This document shows positions 17,741-26,959 of a stretch of 64,000 nt of DNA, one piece after another (the stretch's first letter is position 1; every line of letters begins with the position of its first letter). Made by a program: the position numbers and the translations under genes. The stretch comes from Paenibacillus odorifer. GTDB lineage: Bacteria > Bacillota > Bacilli > Paenibacillales > Paenibacillaceae. The stretch is from assembly GCF_000758725.1 (NCBI RefSeq), contig NZ_CP009428.1, positions 4,030,001-4,094,000 of the forward strand, read 5' to 3'. The notes below the pieces were generated by a model that ran no database searches, was not told where the DNA came from, and worked only from the letters and a program-made list of their open reading frames with translations.

Positions 17741-18446
17741 GTTTAATCAACTCCAAAAACACATCTTCAAGGCTGCTGTCACCCTTCACCTCTTCTGTTT
17801 TCCCATGAGTGATCAATTCACCCGCTTTGATAATGGCAATCTTATTGCAGAGCTTCTCGGCCACATCCAGTACATGCGTCGAAAAAAAGATCGCACTGCC
17901 TTGGCTGCAAATCTCCGCCATGATTCTCTTGAGCGTGTGTGCCGCTTTTGGATCAAGTCCCACAAAGGGTTCATCCAGAACGAGCAGCTTCGGTTTATGA
18001 ATAAGCGCGGAGATAATCGCGAGTTTCTGTTTCATACCATGAGAATATGCGGAGATTAAATCCCCCAGATTAGAGGTAATCTCAAATTCATCGCTATACT
18101 TCTTTATCAATAACTCCCGATCCGCTTTCGATACACTAAAAAGATCACCAATAAAATTCAAGTACTGAATGCCCGTCAGATGATCGTATAGATCCGGATT
18201 ATCTGGAATATATGCAGTAATCGCTTTGCAGGCTAAGGGATCTTTTTTAATGGAGTACCCACCAATCTCGATATCCCCCTCCTCAAAATCTAAAACTCCG
18301 ACCACTGCTCGGATAGTTGTTGTTTTCCCCGCACCGTTATGACCGATAAAGCCATAGATGTCACCTTTTTCGACCACCAAATTCAGATCATTTACCGCCT
18401 TCTTGCCACCCTTGTAGCTCTTGGTAAAATGTTTGATTGTCAACAT
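17733..18446 (-). CDS. ABC transporter ATP-binding protein
   Basis: Cytosolic nucleotide-binding subunit of 237 residues. Walker A is GHNGAGKTT (about 35-43), the Q-loop follows in AYIPDNPDLYDHLTG, the signature is YSHGMKQKL (about 135), Walker B is LLVLDEPFVGLD (about 155) and the switch His is in FFSTHVLD. The C-terminal tail is short, as in CcmA/drug-type ATPases. It overlaps the start of the permease gene, so the two form one transporter. Upstream lies the long repeat block rather than another gene. Confidence 0.92.
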   Translation of the reverse strand: MLTIKHFTKSYKGGKKAVNDLNLVVEKGDIYGFIGHNGAGKTTTIRAVVGVLDFEEGDIEIGGYSIKKDPLACKAITAYIPDNPDLYDHLTGIQYLNFIGDLFSVSKADRELLIKKYSDEFEITSNLGDLISAYSHGMKQKLAIISALIHKPKLLVLDEPFVGLDPKAAHTLKRIMAEICSQGSAIFFSTHVLDVAEKLCNKIAIIKAGELITHGKTEEVKGDSSLEDVFLELIKHD

Positions 18447-18615
18447 CTTGCCACTCCCCTTCCAATCTCATAACACTCTCGACAAGCCATATTTACTATA
18501 GTTTCGTCGTCTTCAATATACGTTTCTTATAATACGTTTAGCCCGTCCAGATAGTTCATTCATTCACAAATATTTTTATCGGAAATTCCCACCCTATAGC
18601 GCGCGAGGTGAATAG

Positions 18616-18876
18616 TAACCGGGTCCGTAAGGGTAAGCAATTTACTTTTGAACGCTAAACAGTCGACTTCGTTGGTGCCACGGTGTATAGGACCGAGGCG
18701 CCCTTATTTCACAAAATCATGCCTTTTTCCACTCCGTTCGGACTCAGATGCAGCTATTGTGCCATATCCACTGCATTTTGCTGCAAAATCAGCCGAATAA
18801 GTGCTATGCAGTCCGTTACTTTGAAATAAGGCGCCAAAAACACTATTTAGCTGCAATACGGTCCGCAAGGGTAAAC
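18616..18876. repeat. Four-arm element, locus B copy 1 with a truncated upstream arm
   Basis: Forward arms start GGACCGAGGCGCCC at 18690 and CGGACTCAGATGC at 18739, 50 bp apart; inverted arms end GTCCG at 18811-18815 and 18861-18865, again 50 bp apart. A further lone inverted-arm end GGGTCCGTAAGGGTAA lies at about 18621-18636, a remnant of another copy. Confidence 0.8.
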
Positions 18877-18877
18877 T

Positions 18878-18946
18878 AACTACTTTGGAACGTTAAGCCA
18901 ACTACTTTGGTGACGATGAGCTAACTACTTTAGGACGCTAAGCAAA
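18878..18946. repeat. 22-23-bp tandem units after copy 1
   Basis: Three units of the AACTACTTTGG(A/T)(A/G)ACG type start at 18878, 18900 and 18923. They are the same family as the longer array at 19203-19394. Confidence 0.75.
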
Positions 18947-19018
18947 CGAATTTCTAAGCATTCTACTCCGGAACAGAAGCAATCTACCTTTGGCGATGGC
19001 TGCCATTCCTACGTATAG

Positions 19019-19204
19019 GACCGAGGCGCCCTTATTTCACAAAATCATGCCTTTTTCCACTCCGTTCGGACTCAGATGCAGCTATTGTGCCATATCCACT
19101 GCATTTTGCTGCAAAATCAGCCGAATAAGTGCTTTACAGTCCGTTACTTTGAAAAAAGGCGCCAAAAACACTATTTAGCTGCAATACGGTCCGCAAGGGT
19201 AAAC
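19019..19204. repeat. Four-arm element, locus B copy 2
   Basis: Nearly identical to copy 1, with the forward arm head GGACCG at 19019 and the final inverted arm GTCCG at about 19189-19193. The 75 bases upstream are shared with copy 3 but not with copy 1, so a longer unit of about 440 bp was duplicated between copies 2 and 3. Confidence 0.82.
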
Positions 19205-19394
19205 AAACTACTTTGCTGACGATGTGATAGCTACTTTGGAACGCTAAGCAAATTACTTTGGGGATGGTGAGATAACTAACTTTGGAACGCTATCCAAACT
19301 ACTTTGGGGACGATGAGTTAGCTCCTTTGGAACGTTAAGCAAATTACTTTGGGGACGCTAAGCTAACTACTTTGGAACGCTAAGCAATCGAATT
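19203..19394. repeat. Alternating 22/23-bp repeat array (45-bp dimers)
   Basis: About eight units alternate between type A (AACTACTTTGGGGACGATGAG, 23 bp) and type B (AACTACTTTGGAACGCTAAG, 22 bp), giving a 45-bp higher-order period. There is no open frame of note. Confidence 0.8.
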
Positions 19395-19459
19395 TCTAAG
19401 CATTCTACTCTGGAACAGAAGCAATCTACTTTTGGCGGTTGCCGCCATTGCAACGTATT

Positions 19460-19639
19460 GGACCGAGGCGCCCTTATTTCACAAAATCATGCCTTTTTCC
19501 ACTCCGTTCGGACTCAGATGCAGCTATTGTGCCATATCCGCTCCTTTTTGCTGCAAAATCAGCCGAATAAGTGCTATGCAGTCCGTTACTTTGAAAAAAG
19601 GCGCCAAAAACACTATTTAGCTGCAATACGGTCCGCAAC
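19460..19639. repeat. Four-arm element, locus B copy 3
   Basis: Third copy of the element, head GGACCG at 19460, last inverted arm GTCCG at 19631-19635. It runs directly into the GTAAG array, which replaces the AAGGGTAA sequence that follows the arm in copies 1 and 2. Confidence 0.82.
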
Positions 19640-19640
19640 A

Positions 19641-19760
19641 GTAAGGTAAGGTAAGGTAAGGTAAGGTAAGGTAAGGTAAGGTAAGGTAAGGTAAGGTAAG
19701 GTAAGGTAAGGTAAGGTAAGGTAAGGTAAGGTAAGGTAAGGTAAGGTAAGGTAAGGTAAG
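19641..19760. repeat. GTAAG pentanucleotide microsatellite, 24 perfect copies
   Basis: Exactly 24 uninterrupted GTAAG units fill 19641-19760, followed by two CCAAG variants. It probably arose from the AAGGGTAA tail of the four-arm element by slippage. Read on the minus strand it gives an artificial LTLPY-type peptide repeat. Confidence 0.97.
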
Positions 19761-19797
19761 CCAAGCCAAGCTTAGCCAAACTAACTATCCACCCGAC

Positions 19798-19842
19798 AAA
19801 AAGAGCATTCACCCCCAAATTCGGGATTGAATGCTCTTTTTT
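19798..19842 (-). terminator. Terminator of the ABC exporter operon
   Basis: AAAAAGAGCATTCA / TGAATGCTCTTTTTT stem with a CCCCC/GGG inner part, 13 bases after the exporter stop on the minus strand. Confidence 0.88.
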
Positions 19843-19855
19843 CTAAATGCAAAGT

Positions 19856-21595
19856 CTACGCTGATGCGAACTGACTGTTATATAATCTGGCGTAATATCC
19901 ACCGCTGGCTAGGAGCTGGTCATGCGTACCACTCTCCACAATGTCTCCGTCCTTCATGAAAAGAATGAGATCCGATTCTCGAATCGTTGACAAACGGTGG
20001 GCAATTACAAAGCTGGTCCGGCCTGCGATCATTTTTAGAAAAGCCTTCTGAATCCGTACCTCAGTCAGCGTATCAATACTGCTGGTGGCTTCATCCAAAA
20101 TGAGCATAGGTGGATCTACGAGCATCACTCGTGCTATGGTTAGCAGCTGCTTTTGTCCTTGCGACAAATTATCTCCTGAGCCACTGATCTTCGTATCATA
20201 TCCCTCAGGCAGGCGTTTAATGAAGCTATGAGCATTAGCAGCCTTTGCAGCAGCGATGACCTCTTCTTCGGTAGCCTCAGGTTTGCCGTAGGCAATATTT
20301 TCTCTAATTGTGCCGCCAAACAGCCAAGTGTCCTGCAACACCATCCCGAAATTACGCCGCAGACTGTCCCGGGTAATCGTCTTGATATCCACGCCGTCAA
20401 TCTTGATGGAACCCCTATCCACATCATAAAAACGCATAAGCAGATTTACCAGCGTTGTCTTCCCCGCTCCCGTCTGCCCTACAATTGCAACCCGGGTACC
20501 TGGTTTCACTTCCAGACTGAAATCATTAATCAGAGGACGTTCAGGATTATAAGCAAAGGATACTTTTTCAAAGGTAATCGTTCCTTGACTTGTATTCATA
20601 ATTTTGGCGTCTGTTGCATCAGCTGGTTCTGGCGATAGGTCTAGAATGGCGAAAATTCGCTGCGCTGATGCTGTTGCCGATTGAAGCTGCGTAATCACAC
20701 CTGTAATTTCATTAAACGGCTTAGCAAACAAGTTGGAGAAGATCAAAAAGCTGGACAAATCCCCTACCGTCACAAGCCCGCGAATCACCATAACACTTCC
20801 GATCATCGCGATAACAGAGAAGGTAATATTATTTACTAACCGTGTTGTCGGATTAGACAAAGAACCGTAAAATTGTGATTTCACGCCAGTCTGGTACAAA
20901 GTCTCGTTTCGTTCTTCAAACTGGGTCAGTGCACGGTCTTCATAATGATAAGCAGTGACCACTTTTTGTCCGCCGATCATTTCCTCCACGTATCCGTTGA
21001 GACCGCCCAGAATTTTAGCCTGCTCCTTAAACATCTTCTGGGAGCGCATCGTAATGAATCTTGCCACAAAAAATGTAACGGGTGCTGACAGAAGAACAAC
21101 TAAGGTCATTAAAGGACTAATGTACAACATGAGTGCAATTGCCCCCACGATGGTGATGATCCCCGTGAGCAGTGTTGAGAAGCCTTGCAGCAGTCCATCA
21201 GAGACCGCATCCATGTCATTAACAAACCGGCTGATGCTGTCCCCTTGCGGGTGGTTATCATGAAATTTTAACGGCAAAACATTTAATTTATCAAAAAGCT
21301 CCCGCCGTAAGTCATATACAGTCCGGTAGGCAATTCGATTAGTCAGGTAGGTAAGAAGCCATCCGAAAAAGCTGCCGACAATATACACCCCTGCCAGAAT
21401 CAAAAGCAGTCTAAGTACGGCGTCAAAATCAACCTCTCCCGGCCCGATCATAAAATCGATGGCGCTGCCGATAAGCAACGGGCCAATTAGACTGGCAATC
21501 ACACTGAGTATTGCGCAGATTACTGCACCTATAGCTATTTTTTTATAATGCCCTGTGTATACAATAAGTCTTTTCCAAATGTTGTTTTTGTTCAT
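19856..21595 (-). CDS. ABC exporter half-transporter, catalytic-site partner
   Basis: Type I ABC exporter of 579 residues: six transmembrane helices in residues 15-300 and a nucleotide-binding domain with Walker A GQTGAGKTT (about 370), signature LSQGQKQLL (about 475), Walker B MLILDEATSSID with a catalytic Glu, and the switch AHRLSTI. It starts inside the stop of the upstream exporter gene (ATGA overlap), so both halves are made together as a heterodimer of the YfiB/YfiC or BmrCD kind. Substrates of this class are drugs or lipids. A divergent LysR gene lies upstream of the pair. Confidence 0.92.
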   Translation of the reverse strand: MNKNNIWKRLIVYTGHYKKIAIGAVICAILSVIASLIGPLLIGSAIDFMIGPGEVDFDAVLRLLLILAGVYIVGSFFGWLLTYLTNRIAYRTVYDLRRELFDKLNVLPLKFHDNHPQGDSISRFVNDMDAVSDGLLQGFSTLLTGIITIVGAIALMLYISPLMTLVVLLSAPVTFFVARFITMRSQKMFKEQAKILGGLNGYVEEMIGGQKVVTAYHYEDRALTQFEERNETLYQTGVKSQFYGSLSNPTTRLVNNITFSVIAMIGSVMVIRGLVTVGDLSSFLIFSNLFAKPFNEITGVITQLQSATASAQRIFAILDLSPEPADATDAKIMNTSQGTITFEKVSFAYNPERPLINDFSLEVKPGTRVAIVGQTGAGKTTLVNLLMRFYDVDRGSIKIDGVDIKTITRDSLRRNFGMVLQDTWLFGGTIRENIAYGKPEATEEEVIAAAKAANAHSFIKRLPEGYDTKISGSGDNLSQGQKQLLTIARVMLVDPPMLILDEATSSIDTLTEVRIQKAFLKMIAGRTSFVIAHRLSTIRESDLILFMKDGDIVESGTHDQLLASGGYYARLYNSQFASA

Positions 21596-23328
21596 TGGCC
21601 CGACTCCTCACTTGATAGCTGGGACAGGCAGATTTCTTTATACTCTTCACAACCCCGCATCAGCTCCTCATGGGTTCCGACACCGGCGATCCGCCCTTCC
21701 TCAAATACCATTATTTTATCCGCTTGTCTTACAGTGCTTACCCTCTGCGAGACAAGGAGCACGGTCATTTCCTGGCTGCTCTCTTTGAGAGCCTTACGAA
21801 GTGCCGCATCTGTGGAGAAATCCAGCGCACTGGAGGAGTCATCCAAAATAAGAATCGATGGCTTACCTACTACTGCACGAGCTATGGTTAAGCGCTGCTT
21901 TTGTCCACCGGATAAATTTAATCCCCCACGAGATACTTGCGTATTCAAGCCTTCGGGTAATTTACGTATAAACTCCTCCGCTTGAGCGATAGAGGCTGCC
22001 TGCATGATTTCTTCCTCAGTTGCATCTTCCTTGCCCCAACGTATATTCTCAGCGATTGTTCCTGTAAACAACACAGCTTTTTGCGGTACAATCCCTATTT
22101 TCTCACGAAGCTGGTGCAGCTTGTAATCTCTGACATCCACACCATCCACTTTCACTTCACCTTGCACCACATCATAAAAACGGGGGATCAAATTCACAAA
22201 AGTAGACTTACCTGAACCCGTACTGCCAATCAGGCCCACGGTCTCTCCGCGATTAATTACTAAAGATATATCCTCTAATGCCGATTCACCTGTCGTATTA
22301 TACCCAAAGGATACGTGATCGAATTGTATAGCAGGGGCAGCAGGGTCAGGTTCTGCAATCAATGCATTTCCTTCCTCGGACACGGATACCTTAACACCAA
22401 GCACTTCATTCACACGATTCGCTGAGGATGAGGCTTTTGTAAAAATAATAACCAAGTTGGAGACTACTATCAGCGCCAGCAAGATCTGAGTGATGTAATT
22501 GATGAAGGCAATGATCTCCCCTTGAGACAATCGGCCCCCATCGATATGAATTCCGCCTACCCACAAAATAGCTATGATCGCCGCATTTACTACAAGTGTA
22601 GTCATCGGCCCAAGCAAAGCAGAAATCCGCGAAACCCGGATCGCTGTAGTAGTCAAATCATCGGATGAGGCATCAAAACGGTCTTTTTCTGTACGTCTTT
22701 TGGCAAAAGCACGAATCACTCGAATCCCCGATAAATTCTCACTCAGTACGAGCGCAAGGGCATCCAGCTTCTGCTGGTATTTTCGGTACAAAGGAGCACT
22801 GCGGGTGATAATAAAATATAAAATAATGCCGAAAACCGGTGTTGCCGCTATTAGAATCAGCGATAATCTAAAATCCAAAATCATGGACATTAGGATAGCC
22901 CCGATGCAGATAAACGGTGCACGAATAACTAGACGAATCAGCATGGCCACAGCAATTTGCAGCTGGTTTACGTCATTGGTAATCCGATTAATCAGTGTAG
23001 GCGTACCTAAGGTATCCAGTTCAGCATACGACAAGGATGTAATATGTCTAAACATCTTATTGCGTAGTGTCGTACCGAATCCCTGTGAAGCCCGGGCTGC
23101 ATAGTATTGGCATACCATGGAGCAGCCGAAGCCAAGCAGTGACATCAGAACCATTAGGCCACCCATGCGGTAAACATAGGCGCTGTCATGATTGCCAACC
23201 CCGTTGTTGATGATCAATGCGACAATGGTAGGCAAAATCAGCTCCAGAATCGCTTCCATCAGTTTGAAGATCGGTCCAATGATCGCTTCTTTTTTGTACG
23301 GCTTTAAATATACTGCAATTTTGAACAA
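21592..23328 (-). CDS. ABC exporter half-transporter with degenerate ATPase site
   Basis: Partner of the downstream exporter. The start is placed at TTG 23328 (MFKIAVYLKPYKKEA, 578 residues), matching where homologues begin; the frame stays open to GTG 23364, but the extra 12 residues are unlike the family. Six membrane helices precede a nucleotide-binding domain with Walker A GSTGSGKST, signature LSGGQKQRL and Walker B ILILDDSSSALD. In the last motif the usual catalytic Glu is an Asp, the mark of the degenerate site of heterodimeric exporters, while the partner keeps the Glu. It probably forms one pump for drugs or lipids. Confidence 0.88.
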   Translation of the reverse strand: MFKIAVYLKPYKKEAIIGPIFKLMEAILELILPTIVALIINNGVGNHDSAYVYRMGGLMVLMSLLGFGCSMVCQYYAARASQGFGTTLRNKMFRHITSLSYAELDTLGTPTLINRITNDVNQLQIAVAMLIRLVIRAPFICIGAILMSMILDFRLSLILIAATPVFGIILYFIITRSAPLYRKYQQKLDALALVLSENLSGIRVIRAFAKRRTEKDRFDASSDDLTTTAIRVSRISALLGPMTTLVVNAAIIAILWVGGIHIDGGRLSQGEIIAFINYITQILLALIVVSNLVIIFTKASSSANRVNEVLGVKVSVSEEGNALIAEPDPAAPAIQFDHVSFGYNTTGESALEDISLVINRGETVGLIGSTGSGKSTFVNLIPRFYDVVQGEVKVDGVDVRDYKLHQLREKIGIVPQKAVLFTGTIAENIRWGKEDATEEEIMQAASIAQAEEFIRKLPEGLNTQVSRGGLNLSGGQKQRLTIARAVVGKPSILILDDSSSALDFSTDAALRKALKESSQEMTVLLVSQRVSTVRQADKIMVFEEGRIAGVGTHEELMRGCEEYKEICLSQLSSEESGQ

Positions 23329-23478
23329 ATTTATCCACACCCAACATAAGAAGTATTTAACCACTTGAAATATGTATAAGAACAGTTATGATTATGGCAT
23401 ATCTACTCACATATTAATAATATTGGATTCGTATCGCTCCCATACGATTAGCATATCTCAAGTTCGGAGGATTTTTAT

Positions 23479-24348
23479 ATGGATATTAGACAGCTTAAAT
23501 ATTTTATGGCGATAGCTGAGGAAGGACAGATCACATCTGCAGCCAAAAAACTGCAAATGGCCCAGCCTCCACTGAGCCAGCAGCTAAAGCTCCTGGAGGA
23601 AGAACTCGGTGTAAAGCTAGTGGAACGAGGTCCACGCAGCGTGCAGCTCACTGAAGCTGGAGCCATTTTGCGGGACCGTGCCCAACAAATTCTGGAGCTG
23701 GCAGATTCCACTGCCCGTGAGCTCACTGATTTTGTCAAAGGTTTAAAAGGAACCCTAGCCATTGGTACAGTTTCTTCCTCTGGAGCTACGTTGCTTCAAG
23801 ATCGGCTATGTGAATTTCACAAAACCTATAAAGGTGTGAAGTTTGAGATTCATGAAGGAAATACCTTTAGAATCATTGACCTCTTGAATAAAGGCATTGT
23901 CGAAGTCGGGATTGTTAGGACACCCTTTAATGGTACAAATTTAGAATGTCTTTACACACAAGCTGAACCTATGATTGCCGTAATGACACCTGAGTATGAC
24001 TGGAAAACGGATGAAAACTTTATTGAGATCGGTGAGCTAAAGGATAAGCCGCTTATTATCTACCGCCGTTTTGAGCAGCTTATCCGGGAAACATGTCTTG
24101 AGAACGGCTTTGATCCGCTGATTTTCTGTATGAATGATGATGCTAGAACAACACTGCTCTGGGCAAACGCTGGTCTTGGCATCGGAATCATCCCCAAATC
24201 CGCTTTCGAATTAACGAGTAATAGTAATTTGATCTATAAAGAAATTAGTAGTGAATCACTACGCACGCGGGTCGCCGCCGTCTGGATTAAGGATAAATAC
24301 TTGTCATCATTGGCTTCAAAGTTTATTGAGAGTTTCAAGAATGGATAA
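23479..24348 (+). CDS. LysR-family regulator
   Basis: Transcriptional regulator of 289 residues with a CGGAGG ribosome-binding site. The winged helix-turn-helix is at 1-60 (AAKKLQMAQPPLSQQLKLLE), joined by a linker helix to a two-lobed effector domain that starts LAIGTVSSSGATLL. It is divergent from the ABC exporter pair, with 150 bases between the starts, and probably regulates it. The C-terminal neighbour is the convergent methionyl-tRNA synthetase, eight bases away, which is functionally unrelated. The effector is unknown. Confidence 0.88.
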   Translation: MDIRQLKYFMAIAEEGQITSAAKKLQMAQPPLSQQLKLLEEELGVKLVERGPRSVQLTEAGAILRDRAQQILELADSTARELTDFVKGLKGTLAIGTVSSSGATLLQDRLCEFHKTYKGVKFEIHEGNTFRIIDLLNKGIVEVGIVRTPFNGTNLECLYTQAEPMIAVMTPEYDWKTDENFIEIGELKDKPLIIYRRFEQLIRETCLENGFDPLIFCMNDDARTTLLWANAGLGIGIIPKSAFELTSNSNLIYKEISSESLRTRVAAVWIKDKYLSSLASKFIESFKNG

Positions 24349-24356
24349 TACCAGCT

Positions 24357-26003
24357 CTATTTATTCACTTGCTGTTGAACGAGCCTATCCTCTTCTTCTT
24401 TAATACGGTTAATATCAATTCGTTCAAACAATAATTGTAAATCAGTAACCTGTTGGTAAGGGGGTACCGAGCAAGGCTGCCAATTCGGTAGTTCTAACGA
24501 CAGGAACCCCCTGATCTTGTCACAAGAGAACGGCAGAAACGGATGTAACAAATTCGCTAGGTTCGCAATAATCTGCACACATGTGTATATTGCAGAATCA
24601 CAAGAAACCTGATCCTCTTTTATCTGTATCCATGGTTTTTGCAGGTCGAAATACTGGTTTGCCTTGCGCACATAAGAAAAAATATACTCCAGCGCATCTT
24701 TTAGATTCCCAGCCTCAATAAGCCGCCCTGATTCGAGATACAAGAGGTCAATGTTGTCATTCCACCCCTTATCCAATTGCCCATTCGGCACTTTCCCTTC
24801 ATAAAACTTATCTACAAAAGCCAATGAACGGTTCACAAAGTTACCAAATGCTCCAAGCAGCTCTCCATTATGGCTATAAATAAACTCTCTCCAGGAAAAA
24901 TCCGTGTCCCGCTTCTCGGGTCCATTAGCAATTAAGAAATAACGAATAGAATCTGGCTGATACCGCTCTAAAATATCAGGTACCCAGACCGCCCAGTTTC
25001 GGCTAGTGGAGAACTTCTGCCCTTCAAGGGTTAAATATTCGCTAGATATAATCCTGTCCGGTAAATGCAGACCTCCAGCTCCTAATAACACAGCCGGCCA
25101 TATTAAAGTGTGAAAAGGAATATTGTCTTTACCATGCACATAATAAGCAGTAATCTCCCCTTTTTCCTCTAACCAAAAATCCTCCCAGCTTCCTCCGGAC
25201 TGTGCAGCCCACTGCTTACTGGCTGATAAATAACCACTTACCGCCTCAATCCAAACATAAATTTTTTTATCTTCAAATCCAGCCACAGGAACATCTACAC
25301 CCCAAGACAAGTCTCTTGTTACCGCGCGGTCCTGCAGCTCTTCTTGTAAATAACGTTTGGTCAGTTTTATAGCGTTTTCTCTCCAAAATTGTGCTTCCTC
25401 TACATATTCCGTTAATTCAGACTGAAAATTAGATAAGCTAAGATAATAATGTTCTGTCGGCCTTTCTGATGGTGTATTACCACATAATTTGCAGACTCTG
25501 TCTAACAAATCGGCAGGATCTAGAATCGTAGAACAATAATCACATTGATCCCCTCGCGCCCGCTGGCCACATACCGGACAAGTCCCTTCCACATATCTGT
25601 CTGGCAAAAAGCGCTGATCCACCTCGCAGTAACATTGCGCAATGGTTTTTTTATATAAATGACCATTCTCTAGTAGCTTTGTAAACAACTCTTGCACGAC
25701 CTTATGATGCTGCGGTTGATCCGTTCGAGTATATAGATCATAACTAAATCCCAGCTGTTTAAAACACTTCAGAAACTCCTCATGATATCTGCTTGCAAAA
25801 GCTCCGGGTGTAATCCCTTCATTCGCAGCCTGAACCGCTACGGGTGTGCCATGGCAATCACTGCCTGATACATATAATACGTTATCCCCTTTGGAGCGAA
25901 AATATCGTGCCAGCACATCCCCAGGCAACACACTTGATAATCTCCCAAGATGTAAAGATCCATTCGCATACGGCCAAGCGCCACCTATAAACACATTACT
26001 CAT
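24357..26003 (-). CDS. Methionyl-tRNA synthetase, short form with HLGR and KFSTS signatures
   Basis: Charges tRNA-Met with methionine. ATG 26003 is used (548 residues) because AAAGGAGG stands just before it; an upstream extension would run into the leader. The class I motifs are HLGR at 18-21 and KFSTS at 330-334 in place of the usual HIGH and KMSKS, and the zinc knuckles keep C142/C145, C154/C157 and C171/C174. The C-terminal tRNA-binding extension found in the 650-residue B. subtilis enzyme is absent. This resembles a second MetRS type found in some Firmicutes, so a longer housekeeping enzyme may exist elsewhere. A T-box leader with a Met specifier controls it. Confidence 0.9.
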   Translation of the reverse strand: MSNVFIGGAWPYANGSLHLGRLSSVLPGDVLARYFRSKGDNVLYVSGSDCHGTPVAVQAANEGITPGAFASRYHEEFLKCFKQLGFSYDLYTRTDQPQHHKVVQELFTKLLENGHLYKKTIAQCYCEVDQRFLPDRYVEGTCPVCGQRARGDQCDYCSTILDPADLLDRVCKLCGNTPSERPTEHYYLSLSNFQSELTEYVEEAQFWRENAIKLTKRYLQEELQDRAVTRDLSWGVDVPVAGFEDKKIYVWIEAVSGYLSASKQWAAQSGGSWEDFWLEEKGEITAYYVHGKDNIPFHTLIWPAVLLGAGGLHLPDRIISSEYLTLEGQKFSTSRNWAVWVPDILERYQPDSIRYFLIANGPEKRDTDFSWREFIYSHNGELLGAFGNFVNRSLAFVDKFYEGKVPNGQLDKGWNDNIDLLYLESGRLIEAGNLKDALEYIFSYVRKANQYFDLQKPWIQIKEDQVSCDSAIYTCVQIIANLANLLHPFLPFSCDKIRGFLSLELPNWQPCSVPPYQQVTDLQLLFERIDINRIKEEEDRLVQQQVNK

Positions 26004-26027
26004 TAACCTTTTCCTCCTTTTTTTGAC

Positions 26028-26305
26028 AACAAAAAAACTCCCATCCACAAAGGACGAGAGTTCTACTCACGTGTTACCACCTAATTTTATAAATGCCTCA
26101 TGACATTTACCTCTTCAGGTACGACGTTAATTAACGTTTATACCCTAGCACTGTAACGGATGCAGGTTCCGGCGCAGCCTACAACCCATAAGGTTTCGAT
26201 GCGCAGCTCTGAGACCATATTCCCAAGGGTTTTCTTTACTCCTTTTCAGCGACCGGAGCTCTCTGTTGAAAGAATTGCCGTGGTACTCTTTCTCTTCTTT
26301 GCTTT
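26028..26305 (-). ncRNA. T-box riboswitch (Met specifier) upstream of the MetRS gene
   Basis: The leader reads through a stem I region with the GGTCGCTGAAAAGGAG landmark, a specifier ATG at 26216-26218 in GAATATGGTC, the T-box AGGTGGTAACACG at 26070-26082 and a terminator before the gene. Uncharged tRNA-Met should stabilise the antiterminator and allow expression when methionine charging is low. Order of parts and specifier match the family; fold was judged by eye. Confidence 0.9.
26031..26063 (-). terminator. T-box regulatory terminator
   Basis: ACTCTCGTCC / GGATGGGAGT stem followed by seven T on the minus strand, the off-state hairpin of the leader. Confidence 0.88.
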
Positions 26306-26326
26306 TACATATTCAAGTTAGAGAAA

Positions 26327-26355
26327 ATAATAATCAATTTGTTGTTTATTGTCAA
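26327..26355 (-). promoter_or_regulatory. Sigma-A promoter of the T-box leader
   Basis: Perfect TTGACA (26350-26355), 17-bp spacer and TATTAT (26327-26332), placed just upstream of the leader start. Confidence 0.85.
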
Positions 26356-26433
26356 TGTGAAAAATCAAGCTCACTGTAACTTTTCCAGTTAATCTCCGTC
26401 TTTTATATAAATACGTTACAAGGAGGTCCCTCA

Positions 26434-26898
26434 GTGAAAAAGGTAAATTTGCTTACACTCTCTGTTCTTTTACTAGCAGGGGTATGGGGTTGCTCCGATA
26501 ATCAAGTCAATTCTGTACCTAAAAGTGAGCCCTATACTTCCAAAGAAGCCATCAGTAGAGGGGATATTGTTTCTTGGGAAAAAGTGTACAACCTCGATAA
26601 ATTCGAGCAATTTATAACGAATCTCTCCAGCAAAAAAGCAGACAATATACGCGTTACAAGTTACACAGATGAAGGCGATCCTATATTTAAGGATTTGAAA
26701 TTTGACGGTAACGTGATTAATTATAGCTATGATACCTCTAATGATGCATTCGGTGGAAGCAACACAGGAGTCAGAACCGATACCTGCTCCGAAGTGACGA
26801 GTAAAAAAAGCACACAAGGTGAAATTATCTATTCGATCAGCGGTTGCACAAATAATGACTCTGAAATTGATTACTACCTTTTTCGCACAACAAAATGA
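26434..26898 (+). CDS. Putative lipoprotein with DUF4362-like domain
   Basis: Secreted protein of 154 residues starting at GTG 26434 with a strong AAGGAGG. The signal peptide is KKVNLLTLSVLLLAGVWGC; the lipobox VWGC has an unusual Trp at -2 but an acceptable Gly-Cys joint at C20. The mature part (VYNLDKFEQFITNLSSKKAD, RVTSYTDEGDPIFKDLKFDG and YDTSNDAFGG) fits the small DUF4362 family of Bacillales, whose function is unknown. Two Cys pairs at the C-terminal half could form a disulfide. The gene stands alone between the T-box promoter and the convergent htpG. Confidence 0.78.
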   Translation: MKKVNLLTLSVLLLAGVWGCSDNQVNSVPKSEPYTSKEAISRGDIVSWEKVYNLDKFEQFITNLSSKKADNIRVTSYTDEGDPIFKDLKFDGNVINYSYDTSNDAFGGSNTGVRTDTCSEVTSKKSTQGEIIYSISGCTNNDSEIDYYLFRTTK

Positions 26899-26914
26899 AA
26901 TGCTGAAATAAAAA

Positions 26915-26947
26915 AGACCACCCAATCATAATACAATTGGATGGTCT
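26915..26947. terminator. Bidirectional terminator between lipoprotein gene and htpG
   Basis: AGACCACCCAATC / AATTGGATGGTCT stem between convergent genes, with an A run on the left. Confidence 0.82.
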
Positions 26948-26959
26948 CTGTACTTCATA

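Noticed and set aside
18990..19620. Two nearly identical small frames starting MA(M/V)AAI
   Set aside because: They arise because copies 2 and 3 of the repeat element are almost identical; no translation signals.
19474..19818. Minus-strand frame with LTLPY repeats that could look like a repeat protein
   Set aside because: The peptide repeat is just translation of the GTAAG microsatellite; no ribosome-binding site and part of a repeat element.
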